From the NCBI GenBank assembly GCA_035236585.1, contig CP141132.1, positions 26,185,445 through 26,249,444 on the forward strand: 64,000 bases of DNA, in the 5' to 3' direction. Shown one piece after another: positions 1 through 12,100 of the stretch (its first letter is position 1; every line of letters begins with the position of its first letter). A program made the translations under genes and the position numbers. The notes under the pieces were generated by a model. That model searched no databases, was not told the DNA's origin, and saw only the letters and a program-made list of their open reading frames with translations. This stretch comes from Warburgia ugandensis. Taxonomy: Eukaryota; Streptophyta; Magnoliopsida; Canellales; Canellaceae.

Positions 1-2053
1 ATGCCTTGAATCAAGCATTAAAATGAGAAAATACATGATACAAGAGATATAATTAGTAATAGGCATTTCCCCAAAGAGAGAATTTCCACCTCTTTCATCC
101 AGACTTAGAAAATTTTATAATTGAATTGAACTTTAGATTTTCAAGAATACATTCTATCACAACGAACATAATTATTGGCAAACCTATGACAATTAGGAAC
201 TAAAATCCAAATAGACTTCCTAAAGTTCATAATAGAATTAGCCATTAATTCAAAGGAAAATATAGTACCAATATTAACATTCAACAATCTAACATGCTTT
301 CGGTTATCTATGAATTAGAACATTCAACAACAAATCTAGTGAAATCAATTTAATGAAACTACTCCATCAAATACCTACAAATTTGAAAATGACCAATAAT
401 GAACGCCTTGAAAGCTGAACTTGTAAGACATTAATGTAGGTCAACCATGACTAAAAGCAAGTCATTTTGATAATTAAGGGCGTAGGGTACTCTCTTCTTT
501 CAGACCTAACTAGAATTTATGGTCCAAATCTTAAATGTATATGATGAGATTCTAGGTACTAAACACAACTAGTAAAACTATTCCACAACAAAGATTAAAT
601 CTGACATAGAAATAACACTTCATATAACTCTAGCCCTTAGTAAAGGAAATGGATGAGTCATAAAGCTAGAAAATGAACTTGAGAGCTTGTCATTGCATTT
701 TAGACAATCATCTATAGCTAACATCTACAATGTTCTCCATCTTAGGTCTAACTAGAAAACAAAAAAAGAAGAAGAAGAGAAACTAAACATATGGGTGCCT
801 TCCCAAATCAGAACATAGTACGTTACAAGCTCTATGAATCCAACATACAAAACTATCAATTGGTAGATTAGAATGCAAATTTATATATAGATTGACCTCT
901 ACAGATTGACCATGACATGTTATATATTCCTTAGGACATTGAATTGCCCTCTACTAATTTTAAGAGTTTTAGAAATGCCCAACTGCAAATCTTAGGACCT
1001 TTTAGTTTAGATCTATAGGCCAAGGTAAAGAAAAAAATTAAGGTGAAGAAAGGAAGGACAGAGAAGAGGGCTTAGGGTTCTTACTCATAGATTGATGGAT
1101 ATGATCCCCAGAACTTTCTCATCACACTAGATCGTCCAAGTTCCCTCTCATTCTTCTTGTTTTCTCAAAACCCAAAAGAGGTTTTATACTAAAACCCTTG
1201 ATCTTCTTCATTGTCATCCTTCAATAGCTAGCTTTTACTGACATCTAACATTGTTGAAGATGCAAAACCTCAAAATCCAAATCTTCAATCCCTTGTTTTT
1301 TACTCTTCTTTGTTCTTCTCTAAAGAACACTAGGAATAGAAGGAAGGAAAAGCCCTCTAACACAAGGGAGCTTAAAGAAGAAGAAGAAGAGAGGTGAAAT
1401 TGAGGGAGCAATGGAATGGGAAGAGGGGAGAAGGGGGAGGGGGGGATGGAGAAGATGCTTTTTTCTCCCCCATTTCCTCCATTTCTGATTCTTATGGAGC
1501 AGGGGAATCTAGCTCCACATGGTAACCTTGCCTTACAAATGTTGAGCTCCTTCCTTTGAGTCATCATGTTGTCCCCATTATGACCAAAGTCACTTAAGTG
1601 AAGGGGGGTGCTAAAATCAATTTAATCCCCTCATCTTATTTGTGAAAATTTAGGGTTTTAAGTTCTCGTTCTTTGTTTTTTGTGTTCTTAGTGTCGTTGG
1701 AAAGCTATCATCAAGCGTAATTCAACAATAGGCCTTCTAGTGTTCAATTTCAACATTTCCAAGAAATTTTGAATTTCCTTTGCAACTACTTAAATTTTGA
1801 TCAATTTCCAATATGGAGTGAAATTGCTCAAAATTTTTCATGAAGCTGGAATTGGAAATCAAGTCATTTCATCCACAATAGAACAAGCGATTTGATAGGC
1901 TTTGAAGAGTTTACCAAAATTTGAATTTAATCAATGCCATAATTCATATTGGGTCCATATATTCAATCAAATCGCAACTGTCTTGCTTCACAAATTTGAA
2001 AAGATTAACAATTTAATTAAGTTTTTACCATAATCCTAGAACACAGGTGTCAT
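1..2053 (-). mobile_element. Tekay-like LTR, minus strand, cut by window edge
   Basis: On the minus strand this stretch starts near TTATGACACCTGTG and carries a TATA-like box (TATAAAA, 1182-1188). Around 1590-1625 it has a 'TTGAT..TAGCACCCC' motif that also occurs in the Tekay-type LTRs at about 28,310 and 59,850 and near 9,350. This suggests the U3 and promoter part of a long LTR read right to left, continuing off the window. There is no coding sequence. The 110-codon open frame at 1235-1567 is low-complexity and not convincing. The exact right end is inferred, and no target duplication was found. Confidence 0.4.
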
Positions 2054-2059
2054 AAGACA

Positions 2060-2610
2060 TGTTGATATGCACTCCATCTCTGAGATCTATTATCAACCCA
2101 TGATTGAAGCAATAGATCAGTGAATTTTTAATGTTATACATGCTAATCTTTAGCAAGAATTAGATCAGTGATTCCTGTCCATTAATCAACATTTGGATTG
2201 ATTAGTCAGTAAACTTAAAATATCTAAATCATCAAATCACAAATATGTGGTTTTAGGATTACAAAGTTTTAAATGGATTTGAAATGCCTTGTGATGATCA
2301 ATTTTTAATTGGATAATATGTCTATGCTAATTTATTTTTAGTTTGATTATATGCCCTATGATGGTTTTTTTAGCTTTATTATATGGCATATGGTGATCGA
2401 TTTTTAGTTGGATTATATGCTTGTGATGACCACTTTTTGGATGGATTATATGCCCCATGATGATTAGTTTTAGATACATTGTATGCCCTATGGTTATAAG
2501 TTTTTAGCATGGTTACATGCCCTGTAGTGATTGATTTTTTGAATGAATATATGCCCTCTGTGTGGTTTCCAAGTTGATGCTTCAATGGTTGTTCTGACCT
2601 TGAAGGTTCT
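2060..2610 (+). mobile_element. Fragment homologous to the 29.3-29.6 kb LTR region
   Basis: From about 2070 the plus strand matches 29,335-29,640. The shared parts include the 'agatctattatcaaccc' block (2090 and 29,355) followed by the same degenerate 'ATATGCCCTATG' units. At 29.3 kb this sequence is downstream in a Tekay-type 3' LTR, so I read it here as an LTR fragment. It sits between a minus-strand LTR (left) and a minus-strand gag remnant (right). On the minus strand it is partly open (2379-2585). It could therefore instead be a repetitive gag tail. Confidence 0.4.
2305..2560. repeat. Degenerate ~33-bp minisatellite, about 8 units
   Basis: Successive units of 33-35 bp share the pattern GATTATATGCCCTATG followed by a T-rich stretch ending in TTTTTAG. 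About eight diverged units are visible. On the minus strand they encode a repeating peptide pattern around 'AYNPSK', as part of a 68-codon open frame. A shorter run of the same units lies at about 29,430-29,640. Confidence 0.6.
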
Positions 2611-2639
2611 TCTCCTTACTAGAGCTAACATTTTTCTTC

Positions 2640-3130
2640 ATCTGCACGGATTTATAGTCCTTAATAAAAGAGGTCATTTTAACTACTCTAGATAGAGGTA
2701 TTTAGCACAAGGACCTTCCTTCTTAACCTAAAATTCAAATCGTCGATGAACTTTTTAGTCACTCTTTCATCAGTAGTACGCACATTTAGTGCAAACCTCT
2801 AACATCAAGTGAGCTTATTCTCACATTAGATCACAGACATGTTGCCTTGTTCCAAGCCCAGGAAATCTTTCTCCTTTAGTGAATATGAGGGGAAAAATAT
2901 TTTTTGAAGGAAATAGTCATACATTCTTCCCATATAATAGCATTGATACCTACAAAATGAGTCTATTCGAAAGTTTGCCTCCAAAAGGCTGCCTTACCGA
3001 TCATCACAAAAGTAGCCATAATTATTTCTATTTAGGGACCTCGATTGCCCTGAGGAATTTCTTAACCATAGACATCCATGTCTCCACTATATTAGGCTTA
3101 TCCTTTTAAAAGAATGGCAGCACTACCTTC
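2640..3130 (-). pseudogene. gag: Tekay-like gag capsid remnant
   Basis: The minus-strand translation resembles the capsid part of Tekay/Del chromovirus Gag. The first block (about 3085-3025) reads like 'PNIVETWMSMVKKFLRAIEV', matching the usual xPxxAExW..E..F..xxV start. After a frameshift, a second block (about 2880-2700) reads 'KDFLGLEQGNMSV' and then 'TKKFIDDLNFRLRRKV', matching the conserved KExEFxxLxQGxMTVxEYxxKF and the later KFIDGL..IR region. Several stop codons interrupt it, so it is dead. It lies downstream (minus sense) of the primer site at 3474-3487, as a 5' gag should, so both belong to one minus-strand element. No protease or polymerase follows before the LTR-like sequence at 2.6 kb. 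Confidence 0.7.
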
Positions 3131-3301
3131 TTAAATCAAGATAGCAAGTTGTCACCCCTACTAGTGTTTCCACCTGGAGCTCCTATCCCTCCATTTATAA
3201 ACCAATGGGAGTTGGGGGGAAGGGTACGCAAGTAGGTGTTGCAGTTGCTTCCCCATGTCTTCTTGTAGCATTTGTTTGTAAACAAAGTAATCTCATGTGA
3301 T

Positions 3302-3304
<3 letters not shown>

Positions 3305-3394
<90 letters not shown>
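3305..3394. repeat. (TC)45 microsatellite
   Basis: A perfect TC/GA dinucleotide run of about 90 bp, just inside the primer site of the minus-strand Tekay-like element. The paired open frames here (poly Ser-Leu and poly Arg-Glu) are artefacts of the dinucleotide. Confidence 0.97.
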
Positions 3395-3397
<3 letters not shown>

Positions 3398-3473
3398 TAC
3401 TAATCTTATATCTAAAATTTTGTCTACTAGCACCAGAACTAAAAGTTTCTTATTTTGTTGGCTTTTGACGACT

Positions 3474-3487
3474 GGCATCTAATACCA
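3474..3487 (-). promoter_or_regulatory. Primer binding site, tRNA-iMet type, decayed
   Basis: The minus strand reads TGGTATTAGATGCC directly after the LTR end. Compare TGGTATCAGAGCC, the complement of the plant initiator tRNA-Met 3' end, seen intact at 48,616-48,629. Two bases separate it from the LTR terminus at 3490, as in the Y element. Confidence 0.7.
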
Positions 3488-5739
3488 ACTATGATGACCT
3501 AGGTTTTTTAAACATAATTTTCTTATTAAAAATTCATTTTGAAAGGTAGGCTTCTTATTTTTGGAAATTTCTTTTTAAAACAATTTATATAGAAGAATCT
3601 TTTCAATAAAATTACTAAAAAATACTGACTAGCATCCATTCAACTACACATATAGAAAATATTACACTCATGTTTGAGTCCCATAACATTCTATTCTATT
3701 TTAAAACTATCCCAAGGTTTATCAATCACATCCCAATTATAAAGGTAAAGTTTAACCAAATATAGTCAACCACTTAGTACTTGAGTGCATTCATAGTCAA
3801 TAGAATAAAAGAATGGATCTAGGGAACCTAGCTCGAGAATTATAGAAAAGTAAAATCCAAATTGTTTGATTCCTCCTTTTTCTTTCTCACCTTTGGACTT
3901 TGGAGTCTCTCACTCCTTGTTCCTTATCTTTCCATTGCCACACTTACATGTGGTGTGAGTATATGGGGCATACCCAGTATATAGAACTAAAATTACAAAC
4001 TTTAATTCTGTGGCATTACAACATGCATTGCATATGTGCACACTCATATGGTTTGAAAGCATATTTCTAATGTTAGAAAATCACACAACTAGCTTCTTAT
4101 TAGTTCTACCATGAAATGCATCATAACCACTCTATAGCATTCATACAACATGCATTCTAAATTTGTCTCTATCTATGTAGAATGAATATCACAACTTGTT
4201 AATTCAAGTATAAAACATGATTGCATTAGTTGTCATAAAAAATGTAGAATATCAAAATGAATAATTCAAACAATCTCTTGTGCCAACAAAATTTCCAATG
4301 CTCATTTGTAACATTTGTTTGAATAGTCATGAGTAGTCATCTAACGACCAAACACAGGCTCATCTTTTGAAGCATCATCACCCTCTCTAAGAGCATCAAA
4401 TCAAAATCACGAGATCCAAACTATGCTCATGAATAGTCTAGTCAAATCACCAGCCCATTATTACTTGACAGGGACTTCCACTACATCCACCACAGGGCCT
4501 ACAAATATGCATCGAAACGGTGTTGTGATAACCACAATTAGAAAAATGTCACTCTTTGGGCATTGGTACCTACTACCACTTGTTGTGCAAAATTTCAAGC
4601 AACACTCATCATGCACATTAAACCATAAATGTGATGACCCGGGTTTTCTCATGCATTTTTAAATGCAATATCTAATTCTTAAGGCGGGATGCATCTCTAT
4701 TTGAAAACCATTTTATAAAAACCATGCAATGCAGCAGAAAACCTTTACTTTTAAACTCATTTTGAAAACCCTGAGTGTCATTTGCTTTCACAACAACCAA
4801 GGTAGTTTTTGAAAAGCTTTAGAAGTCATAAGTGTTTTTCCCCAGATCTATCTAGTCATAGCACACAGCCCAACTGTAAATAAATTCAAATACATGTCCA
4901 AAGGGTTGAGAATTTACTTACATGTATAATTGTTTTTTTTTTTATTCACTCGCTCGTAGCACTAACATAGATGTCCTCTACTTGTGGATGGAATTATCGT
5001 GAAAAATGTTAAGGATAGGGTGAGTATATACTATACTTAGTAGGAGTCTATCACTACTAGTTTTGTAATGCATGCTATGTTTAAAATCATGTGCTCTTAA
5101 AAACATGTATATGTTTGAACAATCATGTTCAATATCGATATTAAAAACCACTGCCAAACCGGAATATTGACGACTTAAAGAAATATCATAATCCAAGTCG
5201 AAAGTATCATATATCATAAACATAATGATATGCATCGGATGCTCAACTGAATCCAACTCATGGATATCTGGTATGGTATGGTCGACCAACCTCATATCAT
5301 GCCATATGCAATGCAAATAAGTCCATGAAACTATACGGTCCAACTATGCCCACGACCTCGCCGCCGTGTGGTCCCTGGGTACCTAAGGACACTCGGTCAT
5401 AGCCTCAACAGGGCCTATGACACGTCGACCCAGTGCCGTGACACCAGTGGTAGCCCCCTCTACCACATGCAGTCGACGTAGGGACATTGCCCTTTTTGGG
5501 CGTGGTACCCATCCACCTAATAGTGGTAGAGGCTGGAGGCCAACCCAAACCTCTCGGTATAGCGCCCACGAGCTTATCAGCCCAAATCATATCAGATCAA
5601 ACAGGTGAAAACCTCTTTTTCAAAACCTGTCTTCTTTTGGTCCCTCACAACTGCCTGGCCCACACAACTGCCTACCCAGCGTCTTTTGGTAACCCTCAAG
5701 GACATGCAATCTTTCAAAAACTCAATGCTCACAAATCAT

Positions 5740-5825
5740 GCAATATATGCATTTGTTTGCAAAACATATCTATGCATAATGTATATGCAATTATTTGCAA
5801 AACATATCTATGCATAAAGCATTTA
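5740..5825. repeat. Two ~42-bp tandem units in Y LTR
   Basis: The block 'tttgcaaaacatatctatgc' with its flank occurs twice in tandem. Copy C (49,745-49,820) has the same doubling. Copy B (about 39,000-39,030) has one unit, so the change arose within the family. Confidence 0.75.
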
Positions 5826-6202
5826 TCATATGTATACTGAATTAAATCATGCTAAACAAGTTATATAACTTATACTTAAAACATGCATAAAACAATCATG
5901 GCTCTTTTAAAAAGTCTAGTAACGATAGAGCACCTACCTCAAAGTCTCCTGGAGTTGCATCCTTTAGTACTCAACCCGTCCCTGGGTCTCATTTATAAAC
6001 TCCAGGGTATAAATGGATACAAGGAGTCCTCATTAATTTTAATCTATTTAGACATTAGACTGCTAAATATGCTGTTTAGGGTCAAGGGTCCTTGCCTAAT
6101 TCATTTCCAGGCTAGCTCCTATAATATGGACCTACTTATTCAATAGTTAAATTCTATAAATGATCCTATAATCCTAATTTTAAAGTCTCATTAGGTCCGC
6201 GT

Positions 6203-6645
6203 GTCCCAGTTCCCAGGACACTCGTGCATCCTGGTTGAACCGCGACCGCCTCACATGTGTGTGCGCCTAAAGGCCATGCTAGAGACCGTGTTTTGCACAT
6301 GCACATGCATGATAAAGTGACGCTATGACATGCATCATCACACAGACGCAACTTGTAGCATGGCGCGTCTCAGCTCCCAGGGCACCCCGTGCATCCTGGT
6401 CGAGCTAGGACCCGTGCCCCATGTTGTGCACGTACCTGAAGGCCGTACCTGGGACAGTGTTCGCATGTGCACAAGCATGCCTAAGCGACGCGCTATGACG
6501 TGCATCATCGCATGGACGCAGCTTGTAGTGTGGCGCGTCTCAGTTCCCAGGGCACCCCGTGCACCCTGGTCTAGCCAGGACCCGTGCCCCATGTGGCATG
6601 CGCACCTGAAGACTGCACCTGGGACAATGTATGCACTGTCGTACA
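6203..6645. repeat. GC-rich tandem units (2.6 copies) in Y LTR copy A
   Basis: Units at 6203-6366 (164 bp), 6367-6536 (170 bp) and a partial unit from 6537 share GTCCCAGTTCCCAGG/GTCTCAGCTCCCAGG starts, a GTGCATCCTGGT block, and the CATGACGTGCATCATCGCA and CTTGTAGCATGGCGC blocks. They stand out as GC-rich and CpG-bearing in AT-rich surroundings. Copies B (39,417) and C (50,201) have only one full unit plus a partial one. Confidence 0.85.
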
Positions 6646-7105
6646 CCTGGAACCCATCCTAGGGACCCAATCCCAAGTGCACGTGGTGCTTGGCGTCCTT
6701 GGGACACCTGGCTCATGCAGGTCCGGCCCAAGCTGTCTTGGGTATTTTCCGGCCAAGAACCTGGCTGGAAAACGACCAGAAAGGACCAGGGAAAGTGGAA
6801 GGGAAGAGGAGGAAAGGAAAATGGCTTACTTGGGTTGCCAGTGATGGCGCTCTTCCCGCCTGAAAACCCTATGTTCGCCAGAAATCGTGAAGAGGGAAAT
6901 CCCATCGTCGTGCAAGGCTGGAAAAGAGAAGAGAGGGTAAATAGGGAGACAGGAACGGGATGGGCGGCCTGACTTGGGCTTGGCCATTGTCGAAAAACTC
7001 AGGGGAGATGGTTTGAGACGGTTTTCCGATTTTTCCGAAAACCCCAATCTCAAACAGCTGGAAAAATGCCGAAAAATCGCGTTTTTTGGAGAGGGGAGAT
7101 GGGGT

Positions 7106-7112
7106 TTTTATA
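7106..7112 (-). promoter_or_regulatory. TATA box of Y LTR copy A
   Basis: The minus strand reads GGTCTATAAAAACCCC, a canonical plant TATA box, about 400 bp inside the LTR start. Copies B (40,160-40,166) and C (50,914-50,920) keep the same box, which supports its being the retrotransposon promoter. Confidence 0.7.
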
Positions 7113-9599
7113 GACCGGCTATGGCGGTGCCCTTCAATGGTGGTGCCACCATTGGCAGTGGCAGATCCCTCTAGAAAAATTGGGATAGAGGGTTTTTGGG
7201 AGGGTCTAGAGGTTGAAGACGACAGGGGGTGCCGTTATCAAAACGGCCCCTGCGTTTTTCGTCCTTTTTCGTTTTTCTATTTTATTTCCAGAAATACCCC
7301 TATCTTTAAACAGCTGTAACTTCCTTATACGAACTCCGTTTTGGGTGATTTTTGAGGCGTTGGATTCCATTTTTCGAGTAGAATCTAATGATACTAATTT
7401 CCTCACAAATTCCTTCGTTTACTATTTTAAATAAAGTGAAACATTTAACTCTGTTTATTTCCTATAGAATGTTTAATTTTCATTAAAAATAGTGTAAATT
7501 GCTCAGGCATTACAATAAATCACATAGAAACTCTTTCTTAAGATAAAATAAATGTCCAAATATGATTTACATAATAGCTCACTATTAAGCTAAATTAAGT
7601 ATCGATGCAATGTTTTGAAAAATTAACTAAAACATCAAATTCAAGGTAGTTTTCACACCCAAAATGAACTTGCTTAGCATCAATTCAGAGTTCAAAACTT
7701 GTCATTTTCTAGGCATAATAACATGTTGCTTTGGGTTTTTAAAAAGTGTGTTTTGTATTTCTCATCAACATGCTAAAATCAACTCATCATTCATCAACTT
7801 TGGGTTCTCAAAAATTGTCATAAAACTTGTTGATTCAAAACCTAAATCCATGATTTGTAAAGCATAATTTCAATCTTGGCATTAATTGAACCAAAACCCA
7901 ACATATTAAAATGTCACTTACATTCATCTACTAAATTCAAAATAAGGTTAGCTATTAGACCTCTATTTGAGTCAAGAATCAAATCCAAGAGAAACATATT
8001 AGTGTGATGAAAGATTAGGTGTCATGTTTCACTTAAAACCCAAGAAATATGTGTTAAACTCATAGTCAATACACTTTCTAAAATTGTTTAATAATGTGTC
8101 CCTTTTGAACACTCAAAAAAACCATCTCTTACAGGATACTTTTTCTGTCAAAAAATTCAACTAGATATGGAGATATTTGATAATTGTACTAAGAAAAATT
8201 ATCATGATAGGTGTCATAATAATTTTTCTAAAAGTAGAACATAAGGTTACATCATAATATGCCATAACCTCACACTTCAGATGAAATTTGGCTAGAAGAA
8301 CATGCTAAAAAATGCCCCAAATAGCGGCATGAAATCATAACAAAAATTGTCTACCATAGATCATGAAATATGTTGCAAAATATCTGCAATGGTGTTGAAA
8401 ACATTGTTAGAAAATGTCTAAAATCAAATCATGAAAAGAAATAGGATATAAAATTTCTATAGCAAGGCATGAATGCCTGGTTGAATACATATAAAACAAG
8501 GAATGAAAATATGTTAGAAACAATCATGTAATTTCATATAGTCTCAATGCTCATCTATCATTCCAAACCACTTAGAGATCAAAACTTTCCATACATACTA
8601 TTATCTAAGCCAAAAAATGTCTTTTTTAAATCTCTAAGGCTTTTGAAAACTTGTTGTAAACATCATAGTTCTAGAACTTCTTACCTCTTTGATGATTTCA
8701 TGTAGTTTTTTGGTGACTTTAGTAGCATCTTCCCTTCTCCTTCATGCATTTTCCTTCTTCCACAAAAGTTACCACTTTTTCTTCTCTTCTTCTTCCTTCT
8801 CTCATTTGTTTCTTTCTTTCTCTCCTTCTCTCATTTATTTCTCTCCTTCTCTCCTTCTCTCATTTATTTCTTTCATTCTCTCCTTGCTCTTCAACATCTT
8901 TTATTTCCATCCCCAGCCTAGACAACCTTCTTGAATTGACATTTTCCTCTTCTTTATGTGTTTCAACCACTTTCCTAATCCACTTCTTTTAAAACACATT
9001 TTTCTACTTCAACATCTTTCCATTTCCTTCAACATTTTTTTTCCAATTGACATTTCTCCCCACTTTCGTAAACCATTGACTTCCTAAACATGTTTCCTAA
9101 TCACTACTCATACAATCATCTAACTATGTTCATAAACATGTCATATTTCCTTTCTTTCTACCACCTACACTCCTTTTTAACACATCATTCCACTCCTCTT
9201 AACACATCATTCTACTTAACTTTTTTCTTTACTCTCCTAAATCACAACATCTTGCCCTAACACGTCTCTCAATTGACTTGGCTGCCAAAGCATGGAAACT
9301 ACATGTAGGTGCCCTTTAATTGAACTCACTTAAAAACACACACATAATGGGGAGCTATTATCAAATTCTTAAGCTTAACTTGCTCACCACATAGACCTCC
9401 AATGTCAGATTTTTGTCATTTTAACATCATTTTAAAACTCATTCTATGCTCTATCTATCAATGATAATCTCAACATAAAATTATTTTGCTGTCAAAAACT
9501 AAATTTTCATAGTTTGAGGAAAAATCCTATTTTTCATTTAACGACAAAATTAGTTTAAAAATTTTGAGTTTTTATTTACATATTATGCCTTATAGTTGA

Positions 9600-10857
9600 C
9601 AGTTTTGAATCTTCATATCGTGTAAGATACACAATTTACCAATCTAGATTTTGATCTATTTATGAATTTAACTGTGATTGTAGTTTTGAGTTGTGATTTG
9701 TGTTTTACTCATGATTAGCATTTTATCCATAATCTACGTTCTGATGAATGACCTATATTTTGAATTGCAATATGATTCACTATTCATGTTTAAAATATGG
9801 TTTTGATCCAAGCTTTGACTTGCATCGGCAACACTGTTGGGTTATTATGATTTTTCAACTAATGTAAGGTCATGATTGGGCCAGTTGCCTTGTGTGTTCT
9901 TTTTGCATTCACAACTTCCCCAAAGTGTTTAGGATGTTTTGATTGATTTGAGGTCATGATGGAAACTAGGTTTCCACACATATGTTTTCCATGGGTGCTT
10001 TTGCCTTGTGGAAACTATGCCAAGAGGGAAGTAGGGTTGACCACTCTCCTTTCAAAACTTGAGATATTTAATAACTAGCCCCTATAAAGTGGCTATAGTT
10101 TGGGTGTCACATCATGGAAGGCTGCTACCCAGGTGCTTCTGAGCATGTAGATCAACCAACAGCTATGGTTGTAGCATATTGGTCCTTGATTTATGAAAGC
10201 TGGGTCTGTTGTGGAGGTACCAAGCTTTAGGCATGATAGGGGCATTGACACCTTAGGCTGATGTGGCTTGACGATGCCTTGGATGGTGATGGTCATATAT
10301 GAATACTCATGGCTAGATGTAATGGCTAGTAATGCTAGATGACAAGTGTTTGAAACACTCATAAAGCCCTATAAGGAAGGATACCTCCACTAATGATGTG
10401 TTTTAATAATGTATTTCTGTTCTTTTAAGAGCTTTTAAATCTTTGAATGCATCATATTCTTTACAATTGTTTTGCAAGAAACATGGCTTATCCTTTTAAT
10501 GGATGGATTATTGATTTTTTGTACTTATATTGTATATGGTAAGATTAGATGCTAGATTGGATGCTTGTGTTGTATGTTGATGATGCATTCTTGAGCTACA
10601 TTAAAATATGTGTGTTGGGTGCATGAGTGTGTGTGTGTGCACATTCTGTAGATTTCATTTTTATACTTCTTTCTATTAGGTATACTCAACAGATAGGTGT
10701 GACAAAGAAATAGGCAAGAATATCAAGTGTATTTGTAGCATACTAGGATCATGCCAACAATGAACTTTTTGCACAAAGCTTTGCTATATATATATATTTC
10801 TTTTCTTATTTTTTTTATGGACTTTACATATATGACTTTTCATTATTATTTTGGACA

Positions 10858-10890
<33 letters not shown>

Positions 10891-11280
10891 TGTACATATT
10901 GGACTATGGGCTATGATTGGATACTATTTTGGGAAGCGCTAAATATAATTTGGGATGTTTTAAAATTTAAAACCTTCGATTTTCAAAACTCATAAAATGC
11001 ATTTGATTGGTGGATATGACCCTTGGGGTTTTTGGAAAAAAAATTTAGTAAAAAATTTGCTTATTTGTTTTATAGAAAGGGATTTTCAAAGTAAAGGACC
11101 CACCTTTCAAAGTTGTTTTAAAGATCTAGGTCACCAAAGTAGGTATGAAAGCCCAATCTACTCCTTTAATAGCTCGTCTTATATGTCAAAAGTCATAAAC
11201 AATCAATATGTGAGAGCTAGTTGTCTTGATATGAGTTATAAGGATGCCTCATATGCGAATTGTTGCTAAATTTGAAATGG
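9600..11280. other. Unassigned AT-rich stretch, possible LTR/leader of plus Tekay
   Basis: No coding match was seen. Its position just upstream of the plus-strand gag fragment fits a 5' LTR or leader. However, I could not align it to the 3' LTR at 28,071, so the assignment is only positional. It holds a short GT/AT repeat (10,859-10,890) and a splice-acceptor-like 'ttctattag' near 10,670. Confidence 0.3.
10859..10890. repeat. (GT)n(AT)n microsatellite
   Basis: A short GT run passes directly into about eleven AT repeats. A similar compound AT/TG run is at 22,904-22,936. Confidence 0.95.
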
Positions 11281-11289
11281 ATTTAGCCC

Positions 11290-12100
11290 AAAAGGGTGAC
11301 CTCAAGGGTTGCCAACCCTCCCACCAAGATCTCCACGTAGAGGAATCAAGTGGAAAACTTCATAGAATTGACTTATAGTAGCAGTAGGCCTAGACTCAGG
11401 AAGTGATAACATAGAGTGTTAGTGAGGGAGTTCCTACAAGATAGGCAAATTGTTACAATGATTCCAAAGGATTGTCCCAATATTTGCTAGACAGGAGGAG
11501 GCAAAGACAATGGAGAGGTGGATCTTTGAAGTTGAGAAGACCTTTGGGGCCATGGAGTTGCCGAAGGTGAAGAGTACAACCTTCACCTTAGCACCAACAA
11601 CATTCCATGGGCTGATTTAGTGCAAGAGCAAGTTGATATAGTTATAGAGATTTGTATCAAATGTTTGCACCACTAATAGGAAGGCAGCAGATAGATATTG
11701 ATGGTTTGAGCTTGGGACTGAGGAGCAAAGATCTCAGAACATACCCTCCATGGAACGACCAGTGGAGATGGATTCTATTTTTGGGAGAGATTTTCTTAGA
11801 ACTAGGCAGAGAATGAGAAGAGCAGTTTCTGTATAGGACACTTAAGAAAAGGCAAGTAGCCCTTTTCATCATTAGTGTCCCAAAGACCCTAGGGACATTA
11901 GCTTATTAGACAAGGCAACATGTTGGATAGTAGATAGTGTTCGACGTACAAGGGTTACCACGCAGACTAAACATGCAATCGACTAGGATAGTAGCATTTG
12001 TAATAGAGACAACTACTCAACATTACAATCATGGTGATCTAGGACATATTGTGAGAGAGTGCCCTAGGAGGTAAATAGACAATGGGCCTAGGATGGAGTT
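11290..12100 (+). pseudogene. gag: Tekay-like gag (capsid plus zinc knuckle), plus strand
   Basis: Gag fragment of a chromovirus-type retrotransposon. The block at 11,510-11,597 reads 'MERWIFEVEKTFGAMELPKV', matching the conserved AExWxxxxEKxFxxxxxP capsid start of Tekay/Del Gag. At about 12,020-12,066 'HYNHGDLGHIVREC' is a decayed CCHC zinc knuckle (usual form CYNCGxxGHIxRxC, with the first two Cys lost here). Stops occur throughout, so no protein is made. It is followed in order by protease (12.3 kb), then, after a 12.9-kb insertion, by reverse transcriptase at 25.5 kb. The upstream leader is not resolved. Confidence 0.75.

Larger units (their letters stand above)
4630..7514 (-). mobile_element. 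Family Y solo LTR (copy A), TSD ATAAA
   Basis: The sequence runs TGTGATGACCCGGG...CATTACA and is flanked by an exact 5-bp duplication, ATAAA, at 4625-4629 and 7515-7519. It is colinear with the two LTRs of the complete Y element (37,884-40,537 and 48,632-51,307). No internal region is attached, so it is a solo LTR left by LTR-LTR recombination. Minus-strand orientation follows from the complete copy. At 2885 bp it is about 210-230 bp longer than the other two, largely because of an extra GC-rich tandem unit. The clusters of open frames inside it are not genes: equivalent frames shift or break between copies. Confidence 0.92.
3490..9600 (-). mobile_element. Tekay-like 5' LTR, minus strand, split by solo LTR
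   Basis: The left terminus TATGATGACCTAGG (from TGTGATGACCC) abuts a primer site, which makes this the 3' edge of a minus-strand 5' LTR. It continues to about 9.6 kb around the family Y solo LTR at 4630-7514, giving an LTR of roughly 3.2 kb without the insertion. Near 9350 it has 'GGGGAGCTATTATCAA', the reverse of the 'TTGATAATGG(C/T)(A)CCCC' motif of other Tekay-type LTRs in the window. The right end is uncertain: 9.6 kb is a guess, and a TGTGACACCC-like end at 10,111 (minus strand) is an alternative. It is noncoding, with CT-rich tracts at 8.75-9.2 kb. Confidence 0.5.

Noticed and set aside
2305-2560. CRISPR-like regularly spaced repeats
   Set aside because: The units are contiguous and diverged with no unique spacers. 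The sequence is plant nuclear DNA.
3293-3482. Open frames on both strands across the TC run
   Set aside because: Poly Arg-Glu and Ser-Leu frames are automatic products of a TC dinucleotide repeat.
9820-10111. LTR termini at 'GGGTTATTATG' (9838) or 'GGGTGTCACA' (10,111)
   Set aside because: Both resemble LTR edges, but no matching partner or target duplication was found, so I did not fix a boundary there.
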